From the NCBI GenBank assembly GCA_040768925.1, contig JAXGLZ010000003.1, positions 496,001 through 560,000 on the forward strand: a stretch of 64,000 nucleotides of DNA, given 5' to 3'. Position numbers and translations under genes: made by a program. The notes beneath the pieces are model-generated. The model was not told where the DNA came from, ran no database searches, and was given only the letters and a program-made list of their open reading frames with translations. Below are positions 31,855 through 40,301 of the stretch, piece by piece. The first letter of the stretch is position 1, and each line of letters starts with the position of its first letter. The DNA comes from CALNBC01 sp040768925 (GTDB lineage Bacteria; Bacillota; Clostridia; Christensenellales; CALWSW01).

Positions 31855-33375
31855 ATGAGCGCTACTCAGTTTGACGAATACGCGCGGGATGAATCCCGCT
31901 TCACTGGCGAATGCACCGGCGTCGTCCTGGCAAACCGCGAAGAGGACATTGCCGCCGCGATCGAAGCCGGCGAGCCCTTCACCGTTCAGGGCGCGCGGAC
32001 GGGGATCACGGGCGCTTGCGTCCCAAGCGCCTGCAAGGCGCTTTGCCTTGCGGGATTTTCGGGGATCTGCGGCCTTCGGGAAGAGGATGGCGGCTTTTCC
32101 GTCGCCGTTCGGCCGGGGACCCTGCTTTTGGACCTTCGTAACGCGCTCGGCAAAAAAGCCTTCGCCACAGAGGGCTGGCCGGAATCCTCCCTCAAAGCGC
32201 TGGAACGCTTCCAGAATTCCGGGGAAATGATGTTTGCCCCGGACCCGACGGAGGACACGGCCGCCGTCGGCGGCATGTTCGCCACCAACGCAGGCGGCCC
32301 GGCCTCTTTGCTATACGGCCGCACGGGGGACAATACCGCAGGCCTTGACGTTCGGCTGGCAAACGGCGAGCTTTGGCACATCGAGCGGGGCGCATTCACC
32401 TTTGATGAAACCGGCTGCCCCCTGCCCAACGGCAAGCGCCTTTGCCTTTCCCTTCCCGGCGGCGCGCCGCTGCTCAAGCCCCTTCAGCCCCGGCCGGGCG
32501 CGGACCTGATCGACCTTTTTGCCGGCAGCGAGGGGATGCTGGGGGTTGTGGAGCGGCTTTGGCTCAAATTGATTCCCAAGCCGGCGATCCGGTGGAACGT
32601 CGTTTTCTTCCCGGAAACGGTCGAATGCGCCGCGGGGTTTATGGACGCCCTGCTCGCCGCAAGGGAAGGCTGGGACTGCGCCCTTTCCGCCCTGGAATAC
32701 CTGGACGGCCGCTCCCTTTCGCTGTTTTCTTCCCTGCGCGAAAAGCAGACCAGGCTGGCCTCCATCCCCGAATTCCCGGCGGGGGCGGCCTGCGCGGTGA
32801 TCGCGGAGCTTTGCGCCGAGAGCGCGGAAGACGCCGAAGCCGCCCTTGGCGAGCTGCTGGAGCTGTTTTTAGAAGCCGGCGGGGACGAGGACGCAACCTG
32901 GGCCGCCGATACGGCGGATGAAATCGAAAAATTCCGCCTTTTGCGCCACGCGGTGCCGGAAGCCGTGAACAGCGCCATCGACCTTATGCGGGTCGATCAC
33001 CCCAGCCTGACCAAGCTGGCGGCGGACGTTTGCCAAAAAGGCGCTTCGCTTTCCGCCCTTTTGCCGGAGCTGACCGAAAAGCTCGAATCCCTGGGTATGG
33101 ACCACGCCCTTTTCGGCCACGGGGGGGAGCGGCACTTCCACGTCAACCTGATTCCGAAAGACGAGGGCGAATACCAAAAGGGCGCGGAATTCCTTTTTGG
33201 GCTGGCCGCGGAAACGGCCAAAGAGGGCGGCCTGATCGTCGCCGAAAACGGCGTGGGCAAGCTCAAGCGGGGGCTGATTCAAAAGCTCCTTCCCAAAGAC
33301 CACCTTGAGCTGATGCGCGAAATCAAGCGCTTCTTTGACCCCGCCAGAATCCTCAACCCGAACAACATGCTTTGA
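31855..33375 (+). CDS. GlcD/D-lactate-dehydrogenase-type FAD-linked oxidase
   Basis: A 506-residue FAD-linked dehydrogenase. The N-terminal PCMH-type domain has 'PFTVQGARTGITGACVPS' and 'AVGGMFATNAGGPASLLYGRTGDNT', and the C-terminal cap ends with 'DHALFGHGGERHFHVNLIP', 'GGLIVAENGVGKLKRGLI' and 'FFDPARILNPNNML', typical of GlcD and D-lactate dehydrogenases. It sits between two EtfAB pairs. In acetogens such a dehydrogenase with EtfAB oxidises lactate, sometimes by flavin-based electron confurcation. Here the 2-hydroxy-acid substrate is not known; D-lactate, glycolate or 2-hydroxyglutarate are possible. Confidence 0.85.
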   Translation: MSATQFDEYARDESRFTGECTGVVLANREEDIAAAIEAGEPFTVQGARTGITGACVPSACKALCLAGFSGICGLREEDGGFSVAVRPGTLLLDLRNALGKKAFATEGWPESSLKALERFQNSGEMMFAPDPTEDTAAVGGMFATNAGGPASLLYGRTGDNTAGLDVRLANGELWHIERGAFTFDETGCPLPNGKRLCLSLPGGAPLLKPLQPRPGADLIDLFAGSEGMLGVVERLWLKLIPKPAIRWNVVFFPETVECAAGFMDALLAAREGWDCALSALEYLDGRSLSLFSSLREKQTRLASIPEFPAGAACAVIAELCAESAEDAEAALGELLELFLEAGGDEDATWAADTADEIEKFRLLRHAVPEAVNSAIDLMRVDHPSLTKLAADVCQKGASLSALLPELTEKLESLGMDHALFGHGGERHFHVNLIPKDEGEYQKGAEFLFGLAAETAKEGGLIVAENGVGKLKRGLIQKLLPKDHLELMREIKRFFDPARILNPNNML

Positions 33376-33403
33376 TTGAAGCAATCGCAGTGAGCAAAGT
33401 ACT

Positions 33404-34198
33404 ATGAAGATCATCGTGTGCATCAAACAGGTCCCCGCTTCGTCGGAAGTCCAGATGGACCCGGAAAAGGGCGTGCTGCTCCGCGGGACCGCAAAAACCC
33501 GGCTGAACCCCTATGACGCTTACGCCGTCGAAGCCGCCCTGCGCCTTCGCGAGGCCAGCGGCGAAGGGATCGTGACCGCCCTGACCATGGGGCCGCCCTC
33601 CGCCGAAAAAGAGCTGCGCTTCGCCATGGCCATGGGCGCGGATGCCGGCGCGCTGCTTTCGGACAGGGCCCTGTCCGGGGCGGACGTGCTGGCCACCTCC
33701 CGGGCGCTGGCCGGAGCGATCGCCGCCCTTGGCGGGGCGGACGTGATCGTCTGCGGCCGCCAGACCACGGACGGGGACACCGCCCAGGTCGGCCCGGCCA
33801 TCGCCGGCTGGCTGGGCATTCCCTGCGCCGCTTTTGTCAGCGGATTCGGACTTGACGGGGAGGAACTCTCCGTCACCCAGGCGCTGACCAGCGGCTCCCA
33901 AAGCCTGAAAATACCCCTTCCCTGCCTGATCGCGGCGGATAAAGCCAGCTGCGTGCCCCGGGCGCCCACCCTCAAGCGCAAGCTCGCCTCGGCGAAACTG
34001 CCGCTGATCTCCCTTTGCCTTGCCGATCTTGCAGACAGCGACCCGAAGCATTACGGCCTTCTTGGTTCCCCCACCTCTGTGGAGCGGATCTTCCCGCCGG
34101 AAGCCTCAAAACGCGGCGTCAGGATCGAGGGCGGGCCGGAGGATATCGCCCTGGAAATTCTTGAAGAGCTGAACCGGGTCAGGAGGGTGCAATGCTGA
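33404..34198 (+). CDS. etfB: Electron transfer flavoprotein beta subunit
   Basis: A 264-residue canonical EtfB. It has 'MKIIVCIKQVPASSEVQ', 'NPYDAYAVEAALRLRE', and the nucleotide signature 'VCGRQTTDGDTAQVGPAIAGWLG' intact, in contrast to the first beta-like subunit in the same operon. The C-terminal arm 'SVERIFPPEA' is typical. It follows the FAD dehydrogenase by 28 bp and overlaps the next gene by 7 bp, so it should pair with the ferredoxin-EtfA at 34192. Bifurcating ability would require the beta-FAD and cannot be decided by reading. Confidence 0.9.
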   Translation: MKIIVCIKQVPASSEVQMDPEKGVLLRGTAKTRLNPYDAYAVEAALRLREASGEGIVTALTMGPPSAEKELRFAMAMGADAGALLSDRALSGADVLATSRALAGAIAALGGADVIVCGRQTTDGDTAQVGPAIAGWLGIPCAAFVSGFGLDGEELSVTQALTSGSQSLKIPLPCLIAADKASCVPRAPTLKRKLASAKLPLISLCLADLADSDPKHYGLLGSPTSVERIFPPEASKRGVRIEGGPEDIALEILEELNRVRRVQC

Positions 34199-35376
34199 AA
34201 ATCGATCCTTCCCTCTGCGTCCTTTGCGGCCTGTGCGTGGAATGCTGCCCTTTTGGGGCGCTGGATTTTTCCGCGGACAAAAGCAGGATCGACCTTTTGG
34301 ACGGCTGCCGCGCCTGCGGCGCCTGCGTGGACGCCTGCCCGACGCAGGCGCTGACCCTTGAAACATCATCCGCTTCAGAATCCGCCCTTTCGCCTGCGGA
34401 TTGCTCCGGCTTTTTGGTTTACCTTCAGGCTGAAAAAGGCTGCCTGCTGCCCGTTTCTTTCGAGATGATCGGTACCGCCCTGCGCCTGAGGGACAGTTCC
34501 GCGGCCGGCCAGAAGGTTTCGGCGGTGCTGGTAGGTTCCGGCGTCACCCCTCTTGCCGGGGCGCTTTCCGGCTACGGGCTGGACAGCGTGTTTGTTTACG
34601 ACGACCCCTGCTTCGCATCCTTCCGGGCGGACGCAACCGCCGCGGCGGTTGCCGACTGCGTCCGGCTTTTGAAGCCCGCCGTCCTGCTTTTTGGGGCGAC
34701 GAACGAAGGCCGCACCATTGCGCCTTTGGTCGCCGTTGCATTCAAAACCGGGCTGACGGCGGACTGCACGGAGCTGTTCATCAACCCCGAAGGCCTGCTC
34801 GCCCAGGTCCGCCCCGCTTTCGGCGGCAACGTGATGGCCCGGATCGTGACCAAGCACACCCGGCCCCAGATGGTCACCGTCCGAAGCGGCGTGATGCCCG
34901 CCGCGGCCAGGTGCGAAGGCCCCGCGCCAAAAATCAGCGTGCTTAAGGCCCCGGAAGCCGCCCGTTCCTCGCGGATCAGGGTTGTTTCCCGCGAGGAAGT
35001 CTCCGGGGAGAAGGGCCTTTCGGAAGCCAAGATCATCCTCGCCGTGGGCAGCGGGGTGGCAAAAAAGGAGGATCTGGACTTTTTCAGGGACTGCGCGGAA
35101 AAAATGGGGGCTTCTTTCGCTTCCTCCCGGGCATTGGTGGAAAAGGGCTGGATGCCCCTTTGTGCCCAGATCGGCCTTTCCGGAACGGCGGTGGCTCCCG
35201 AGCTGCTGATCGCCTGCGGGATTTCCGGCTCCGTTCAGTTTCGGGCCGGGATCGGCGGCGCGAAGCGGATCATCGCCATCAATTCGGACGAAAACGCGCC
35301 GATCTTCCTGGCCGCGCACAAATACGCCGTCGGGAACATGTATGAGCTGCTTCCCAGAATCATCGAAAAACTGTGA
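34192..35376 (+). CDS. etfA: Electron transfer flavoprotein alpha subunit with N-terminal 2[4Fe-4S] ferredoxin domain
   Basis: A 394-residue protein. Residues about 1-60 hold two CxxCxxCxxxCP motifs ('CVLCGLCVECCP' and 'CRACGACVDACP'), like LctC-type EtfA of bifurcating lactate dehydrogenases. The rest is a standard EtfA: 'LFGATNEGRTIAPLVAVAFKTGLTADC' and the FAD domain 'QIGLSGTAVAPELLIACGISGSVQF'/'IIAINSDENAPIFLAAHKYAVG'. It would link the FAD dehydrogenase to ferredoxin and NAD. It is the last gene of the five-gene operon; a terminator follows at 35388. Confidence 0.93.
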   Translation: MLKIDPSLCVLCGLCVECCPFGALDFSADKSRIDLLDGCRACGACVDACPTQALTLETSSASESALSPADCSGFLVYLQAEKGCLLPVSFEMIGTALRLRDSSAAGQKVSAVLVGSGVTPLAGALSGYGLDSVFVYDDPCFASFRADATAAAVADCVRLLKPAVLLFGATNEGRTIAPLVAVAFKTGLTADCTELFINPEGLLAQVRPAFGGNVMARIVTKHTRPQMVTVRSGVMPAAARCEGPAPKISVLKAPEAARSSRIRVVSREEVSGEKGLSEAKIILAVGSGVAKKEDLDFFRDCAEKMGASFASSRALVEKGWMPLCAQIGLSGTAVAPELLIACGISGSVQFRAGIGGAKRIIAINSDENAPIFLAAHKYAVGNMYELLPRIIEKL

Positions 35377-35387
35377 TAGCGATAAGC

Positions 35388-35417
35388 AACGCCGCCCGGC
35401 AACCAAGTCCGGGCGGC
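35388..35417 (+). terminator. Terminator hairpin after the etf operon (first of two identical copies)
   Basis: GCCGCCCGG ... CCGGGCGGC with a 9-base loop, followed by ATTTGG, 11 bp past the etfA stop. The same 30 bases recur at 35605-35634. Confidence 0.65.
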
Positions 35418-35604
35418 ATTTGGGGCGCCGACAAAGGCCCGCGGGCCTTTGCCGGCGAAAGGTTCACGCTGCGCGCAATGAAATTTCGGTCATAAACGCC
35501 CGAAATGGCACGCAAAACTGACGCGCCTGTCGTCAGTTTTGATTGAACCTCAGGGGCTGCGGCCCCTGAAACCCCCGGGGTTGGAGTTTAGCCGATAATC
35601 TGAG
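35418..35604. repeat. Hairpin-rich dispersed repeat between duplicated terminators
   Basis: A 187-bp stretch flanked by two identical 30-bp terminator hairpins. It contains AAAGGCCCGCGGGCCTTT, a CGTCAGTTTTGATTGAACC block and AGGGGCTGCGGCCCCT next to GAAACCCCCGGGG. The reverse complement shares these blocks in the same order with 48585-48995 and, less well, 39950-40165. Confidence 0.6.
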
Positions 35605-35634
35605 AACGCCGCCCGGCAACCAAGTCCGGGCGGC
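35605..35634 (-). terminator. Terminator of the TVP38-type gene (second copy of the hairpin)
   Basis: Identical to 35388-35417 over 30 bp. It is flanked by TTTT on the plus strand (35636-35639). It lies 25 bp past the stop of the minus-strand gene and may act in either direction. Confidence 0.5.
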
Positions 35635-35658
35635 GTTTTCTATGCTTTTTTTGGCTGT

Positions 35659-36336
35659 TCAGCCGGCGCTCTTTTTGTCCATCCTCTTTTTCAGCAAATA
35701 TCCGGCGAGGACGAACAGCGCCATGGCCGCGGCGGTCAGCACCAGCCCCAGCGTATCCTCGGCGTAAAGGTTCGTGCCCACGGAAACCCAGATCAGGTTC
35801 CCCGGGATGCGCGTCAAGCCGTAGATCGCCAGCATCCTTGCGGGCTTGATTGGCGTGAGCCCGGCGACATAGATCAGGGTATCCTTCGATATAAAGGGGA
35901 TCATGCAGATCACGAACAGCCCCACGGCCCCCTTGGTGGAATTGAGCAGTTCCTCGACCTTTTTGATGTGCTTTTCCGGTATGACCCGGGAAACAAAGTC
36001 CCTTCCCAGGGAGCGCGAAAGATAAAAGGCGATTACCGACCCGGCCATGATCCCCATCCAGGAAAGAAGGAACCCCAGAGGCGTGCCGTAGATGAATCCG
36101 CCGCAGATATTCAGCAGCTCGCCCGGGACGATGATGGTGACGACCTGAGCGATCTGAATCCCAAGATAAATCACGAAACCCCAGACCCCAAAGGACTGGA
36201 GGTAATCCCTGAGGCCCTTCGGATCCTCGATCACCGCGGTGATCGCATCCCGAAAATACCAGGCCGCCCCGACGGCAACGGCCAGCAGAACCACAAGCAC
36301 CATGAACTTGAAAGCGCCTGACTTTTCTTTTTTCAT
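35659..36336 (-). CDS. TVP38/TMEM64 (DedA-superfamily) membrane protein
   Basis: A 225-residue membrane protein. After a short basic start there is one helix ('FMVLVVLLAVAVGAAW'), then 'GVWGFVIYLGIQIAQVVTIIVPGELLNICGGFIYGTPLGFLLSWMG'-type family blocks (the reentrant 'F..P.ellni.gG..fG...G' pattern), 'SLGRDFVSRVI', 'FVICMIPFISKDTLIYVAGLTPIKPARM' and 'GNLIWVSVG'. The family handles lipids or polyisoprenyl phosphates in the membrane; the exact substrate is unknown. The ATG at 36336 is chosen over an upstream in-frame one because it gives the normal N-terminus. Monocistronic. Confidence 0.85.
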   Translation of the reverse strand: MKKEKSGAFKFMVLVVLLAVAVGAAWYFRDAITAVIEDPKGLRDYLQSFGVWGFVIYLGIQIAQVVTIIVPGELLNICGGFIYGTPLGFLLSWMGIMAGSVIAFYLSRSLGRDFVSRVIPEKHIKKVEELLNSTKGAVGLFVICMIPFISKDTLIYVAGLTPIKPARMLAIYGLTRIPGNLIWVSVGTNLYAEDTLGLVLTAAAMALFVLAGYLLKKRMDKKSAG

Positions 36337-36578
36337 TCCAATTATCCCCGTGTTCAGTTTGGCTTCGCACATGCACGCGCTGATGGCAAAGGGAGCCGAA
36401 CCCATGCGTCACCCTTTGCCGTAACAATGATACAGCATCGCGCCCTTAGGAACAACAATCGGGATGCTTTTCCCCAAAAACGCGCCGGATCCTGCCTTTT
36501 GCACAGGCCGCGGGGCGTTTCCCCTGCCGCGATATCAGCGATCTGTATTCGCATCCGGGCGCGGGGATTACAAAAAGC

Positions 36579-36614
36579 AAATCCCGCAAAGAAAGGCGCT
36601 CTGCGGGATTTTTC
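36579..36614 (-). terminator. Terminator of glyA
   Basis: AAATCCCGC ... GCGGGATTTTT reads as a stem with T-rich flanks on both strands, 29 bp past the glyA stop. Confidence 0.7.
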
Positions 36615-36642
36615 CGATTTTTGTTGTTTTTCCCGTTGCGGA

Positions 36643-37893
36643 TCACATCACGTCGTTCGCGTAAAGAGGGAATCTTTCGGTCAGGCTGAGGACTCTGGCT
36701 TTGACCCTCGCGACCGCCTCTTCGCCATTCATCGCGACGTCGCAGACCAGCCCGGCGATTTCCGCCATGTCCTTTTCGTCCATTCCCCTGGTGGTGACCG
36801 CGGGGGTTCCGAAGCGCAGGCCGGAAGTCACGAAACGGCTGGCGGGGTCGAAGGGAATCGCGTTTTTGTTTGCGGTGATGTTCGCGGCGTCCAGCAGCTT
36901 TTCGACCTCTTTGCCGGTCCTGCCCGTGTTCCTGAGGTCGACGAGCATCATGTGGTTGTCCGTCCCGCCGGAAACCAGGCGCAATCCGCCCTTTGTCAGC
37001 CCTTGTGCCAGGGCTTTGGCGTTTTTGATGATGCGGTGCTGGTATTCCATAAAAGCTTCGGTCTGGGCTTCCTTGAAGGCCACGGCCTTCGCCGCGATGA
37101 CGTGCATCAGCGGGCCGCCCTGAATGCCGGGAAAAACGGCGGAATCGATGGCTTTTGCGTATTTTTCCTTGCAGAGTATCATGCCGCCCCGGGGACCGCG
37201 CAGGGTTTTGTGGGTGGTGGTGGTGACAACGTCCGCATAAGGCATGGGGTTTGGATGCAATCCCGCCGCCACGAGACCGGCAATGTGGGCCATGTCCACC
37301 ATCAAATAGGCGCCGACCTCGTCCGCGATTTCACGGAAGGCGGCGAAATCCAAAGTCCTCGGATAAGCGCTGGCTCCGGCGATGATCAGGTTCGGCTTGT
37401 TCTCGACCGCAAGGCGGCGAAGCTCGTCGAAATTGATCGTTTCGGTGTCCTTGTCCACCTGGTAGCTCACGATGTTGAAGTACTTTCCGGCAATGCTGAC
37501 CGGGCTGCCATGGGTCAGATGCCCGCCGTGGTCCAGGCTCATGCCCATGATCTTGTCGCCGGGCTTGATCAGCGCGAAATAAACGGAAAAATTCGCCTGG
37601 CATCCGCTGTGGGGCTGAACGTTCGCGTGCTCCGCGCCGAAAATCTCGCAGGCGCGCTTCCTTGCCAGCTCTTCGGCAACGTCCACAAACTCACATCCGC
37701 CGTAATACCGTTTGCCCGGATAGCCTTCCGCGTACTTGTTGGTCAGCGGGCTGCCCATGGCGGCCAGAACCGCCGGCGAAACAAAGTTCTCGGACGCGAT
37801 CAGTTCGATGTGGTCCCTCTGGCGCCGGATCTCGTCCGAGATGGACTTTGCAAGCTCCGGATCAGCCGCGGCTACGGTGCTGATATCGATCAT
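36643..37893 (-). CDS. glyA: Serine hydroxymethyltransferase
   Basis: A 416-residue PLP enzyme converting serine and tetrahydrofolate to glycine and methylene-tetrahydrofolate. Visible are 'IELIASENFVSPAVLAAMGS', 'TNKYAEGYPGKRYYGGCEFVD', 'GDKIMGMSLDHGGHLTHGSPV', the PLP-lysine loop 'VTTTTHKTLRGPRGG' and the C-terminal 'GLRFGTPAVTTRGMDE'. Length is standard. Transcribed alone from 37985-38013. The spacer of this promoter contains GTACGGTTTTCGA, similar to half of the palindrome near the etf operon. Confidence 0.98.
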   Translation of the reverse strand: MIDISTVAAADPELAKSISDEIRRQRDHIELIASENFVSPAVLAAMGSPLTNKYAEGYPGKRYYGGCEFVDVAEELARKRACEIFGAEHANVQPHSGCQANFSVYFALIKPGDKIMGMSLDHGGHLTHGSPVSIAGKYFNIVSYQVDKDTETINFDELRRLAVENKPNLIIAGASAYPRTLDFAAFREIADEVGAYLMVDMAHIAGLVAAGLHPNPMPYADVVTTTTHKTLRGPRGGMILCKEKYAKAIDSAVFPGIQGGPLMHVIAAKAVAFKEAQTEAFMEYQHRIIKNAKALAQGLTKGGLRLVSGGTDNHMMLVDLRNTGRTGKEVEKLLDAANITANKNAIPFDPASRFVTSGLRFGTPAVTTRGMDEKDMAEIAGLVCDVAMNGEEAVARVKARVLSLTERFPLYANDVM

Positions 37894-37984
37894 TTTTTCT
37901 CTTCCCCCCGTGGTCGTTGATTTGTGGCGCGGGGATTCGATCCCTTTGCCTTAATTTGCTGGATTAAATCGCAATTTGACTACC

Positions 37985-38013
37985 ATGATAAATCGAAAAC
38001 CGTACGTTTGCAA
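37985..38013 (-). promoter_or_regulatory. Sigma-A promoter of glyA
   Basis: On the minus strand TTGCAA, 17-bp spacer, TATCAT, about 90 bp before the ATG. The spacer carries GTACGGTTTTC, eleven bases identical to the left part of the operator at 29953. Confidence 0.65.
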
Positions 38014-38475
38014 GCATATTATGCCCTAATATTCGAATTTTAGGCGGTATACCCGCGCAAACGCCGCGTTCCGTTGCCGGTTTGGCTCCGTTTCCGCCGT
38101 TTGCGGCCGGGGGGGATCCGGCGCGGCGGCCGCCGCGATTTTCCGCGCCCCCGCCCTTTGGATTCCCCGACGGGGGAAGCGCAAACCGCCCGGTATTATG
38201 GCAGGTTCCGGATCGTATCCCCCCGCGAAGGAGTTCTTAAGAAATCTTTTTGAGAAGAATTTGCACATCAAAGAATGTATCAGAGAAAGCCCCGGCAAAC
38301 AAGTTCCAAAAGGACTTCCCGGGTATGCGCTTTGATGGAAACTTTTTCCTGATGGAAGGGGCGCCGTTTCCCGGGGGATCAAAAGCGGGCAGTCTGCCGC
38401 GAAAAGCCGTGCCGCCCGGGCCTTCGTCGCGAAAACAAGCCCGGAATTTACGCGGCCCGCCGCCTGCGACCCGAT
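38014..38475. other. Intergenic region between glyA and the MFS gene
   Basis: About 460 bp with no supported gene. Short open frames have no ribosome site or recognisable motif. Apart from the two promoters at its edges nothing was seen. Confidence 0.4.
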
Positions 38476-38504
38476 TTGCAATCATGCGCTGTTTCTATTA
38501 TACT
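38476..38504 (+). promoter_or_regulatory. Sigma-A promoter of the MFS gene
   Basis: TTGCAA, 17-bp spacer, TATACT, 50 bp before the ATG at 38555. Confidence 0.7.
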
Positions 38505-38554
38505 GAGGTCGCTATCCCCGCCAAAATGAATTGAAGCCGCATAGGAATTTGTTT

Positions 38555-39901
38555 ATGAATCATGAACTGACTTCGGCCATTGCCCCCAGATGGAAGCGAA
38601 CTTTTTTAACCCTGTTTGGGGGGCAGGCCTTTTCCATCATCGGCAGCAACGTGGTACAGTTCGCCATCACGCTGCATCTCGCGCTCACGACGAACTCCTC
38701 CATCCTTTTGACGACGGCCATGCTTGCGGGGTATCTGCCGCAGGTTATTTTCGGGCCGCTTTTTGGCGTCTGGGTGGATCGGGTCAACCGCAAGACCATC
38801 ATGATCCTGGCGGACCTGTTTGTCGCTGCGGCGAGCGCGGGCCTGATGATCTTCTTTTTGATTTCCCAGCCGCCCTTTTGGTTTCTGTTCATCATTCTGA
38901 TGCTGCGCTCTTTGGGGCAGGGCCTTCATGAGCCCGCGCTTTTGGCCTCTATTCCCCTTATCGTTCCCAGAGGCGAGCTGACGCGGGTCAGCGGTTACCG
39001 GCAGGCGGTGGATTCGGCGGCTCTGCTCTTCGCGCCCGTCATCGCCGCCGCCATGCTGAACTTCCTGCCCATGGCCTACATCATGCTGTTTGACATCGGC
39101 GGCGCCGTGATCGCCAGCGCCATCCTGCTGTTTTTCGTGCCCATTCCCCACTCGCCAAGGCCCGAGCGGCCCGAAATCGAAAAGCCCGCCAAGCTGTTCA
39201 CAGGCATGTTTGAGGACATGAAAGCCGGCATCGCGGAGCTGGCAAAATACAGGGGGCTGATCATCCTCGCGCTGGTGGTGGCGTGCGCGGCGTTTATCTT
39301 CGTGCCCATCACCACGCTGTTCATCCTACTGGTCACCAACAATTTCAAGGGCGGAAGCGTTGAGATCGCCGCCGTGCAAACCGCGTTCGGCATCGGCATG
39401 CTGACGGGTTCGCTGCTCTTGGGGCTTTTTGGCAAACTGCGCAAAAAGGTGTTCTATATGGCTTTTTGCTGCATCCTGATGGGGGGAATGCTGCTGGCCG
39501 TCTCGCTGCTGCCGCCGGAAATGTACTATCTTCTGGTGATCCTGGCGGCGCTGGGCGGCATGCTGTTCCCCGTCCTTACCAGCCCCTTCTTCGCCATGGT
39601 GCAAACGATCATCAGCCCCGGCGTTTTGGGCCGGGTGATGGCGCTGATCAAAAGCGTGACCATCCTGGCGACGCCCCTGGGCCTGCTGATCGCCGGGCCG
39701 GTATCCGAGCTCTTCGGCGTAACGATCTGGTTCCTGGTGGCGGGCAGCATCATGATCCTGCTGGGCGGAATCTGCCTGGCGATGCCCTCCATCCGCGGGG
39801 TGGACGACCTGCTGATGACCAGGCAAAAACAGGGAAAAGGACAGGATTACGGCCGCGCTCCCGGGCTTTCCGGCTCTTTCCCCGCAAAGAAACCCGATTG
39901 A
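38555..39901 (+). CDS. Major facilitator superfamily transporter (MFS_3 / EntS-like exporter)
   Basis: A 448-residue polytopic membrane protein, predicted 12 helices. The first helix 'FLTLFGGQAFSIIGSNVVQFAITLHL', the 'FGVWVDRVNRKTIMILADL' loop between helices 2 and 3 (the D-R-x-x-R-K motif) and a long central cytoplasmic loop ('PHSPRPERPEIEKPAKLF') are as in MFS_3 drug or siderophore exporters. The substrate is unknown. The ATG at 38555 is preceded by a weak GGA site. It stands alone between its own promoter and a strong hairpin. Confidence 0.85.
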   Translation: MNHELTSAIAPRWKRTFLTLFGGQAFSIIGSNVVQFAITLHLALTTNSSILLTTAMLAGYLPQVIFGPLFGVWVDRVNRKTIMILADLFVAAASAGLMIFFLISQPPFWFLFIILMLRSLGQGLHEPALLASIPLIVPRGELTRVSGYRQAVDSAALLFAPVIAAAMLNFLPMAYIMLFDIGGAVIASAILLFFVPIPHSPRPERPEIEKPAKLFTGMFEDMKAGIAELAKYRGLIILALVVACAAFIFVPITTLFILLVTNNFKGGSVEIAAVQTAFGIGMLTGSLLLGLFGKLRKKVFYMAFCCILMGGMLLAVSLLPPEMYYLLVILAALGGMLFPVLTSPFFAMVQTIISPGVLGRVMALIKSVTILATPLGLLIAGPVSELFGVTIWFLVAGSIMILLGGICLAMPSIRGVDDLLMTRQKQGKGQDYGRAPGLSGSFPAKKPD

Positions 39902-39917
39902 CGGCGCATTTGCGAAA

Positions 39918-39955
39918 CGCTTAGGATCCCCCGGCCTGCCGGGGGATCCTAAGCG
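39918..39955 (+). terminator. Long perfect hairpin after the MFS gene
   Basis: A 17-bp perfect stem (CGCTTAGGATCCCCCGG and its complement) with a 4-base loop, 16 bp after the stop. It lacks a T-run, so it may stabilise or end the transcript. Confidence 0.5.
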
Positions 39956-40165
39956 TCAAAGCGGCCGCGGGCCGCTGCACCGGCGGTTTTTTCGCCGCGC
40001 GTAAGGTCGCCGGTTCAGCCGGCATCGTTCCCTGATGAAATGCCGGAATCTGTGTTTCCGGCGGGGGCCTTTCGCCGCAAGCGGCCGAAATAGCACGGCA
40101 GTATGGATTGAATCCGGGGGCTTTGACCCCCGAAACCCCGGGGCAGGGTTTTTCGGCAGTTTGGG
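39950..40165. repeat. Second copy of the hairpin-rich dispersed repeat
   Basis: On the reverse strand it begins near 'GCCGAAAAACCCTGCCCCGG', continues with a GGGGGTCAAAGCCCCC hairpin, 'TTCAATCCATACTGCCG', 'TTTCGGCCG' and 'CCGGCATTTCATC'. The same order of blocks is found at 48585-48700. No coding capacity. The left boundary is approximate. Confidence 0.5.
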
Positions 40166-40229
40166 TCCTCCGGCTCTTTGGGGGATTTTTCTTCTTCGCC
40201 GCCCCCTTTTCCCCCTTTTGAGCCGGAGC

Positions 40230-40260
40230 AAAAAAACCGCCGGCCAAGCCGGCCGGCGGT
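40230..40260 (-). terminator. Terminator of hpf
   Basis: ACCGCCGGCC and GGCCGGCGGT arms around a 5-base loop, followed by seven T on the minus strand, 41 bp past the stop. Confidence 0.85.
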
Positions 40261-40301
40261 CCGAGGGCGCCTTGTAAAAAAGGCTGCCCGTTCATGCGCT
40301 T

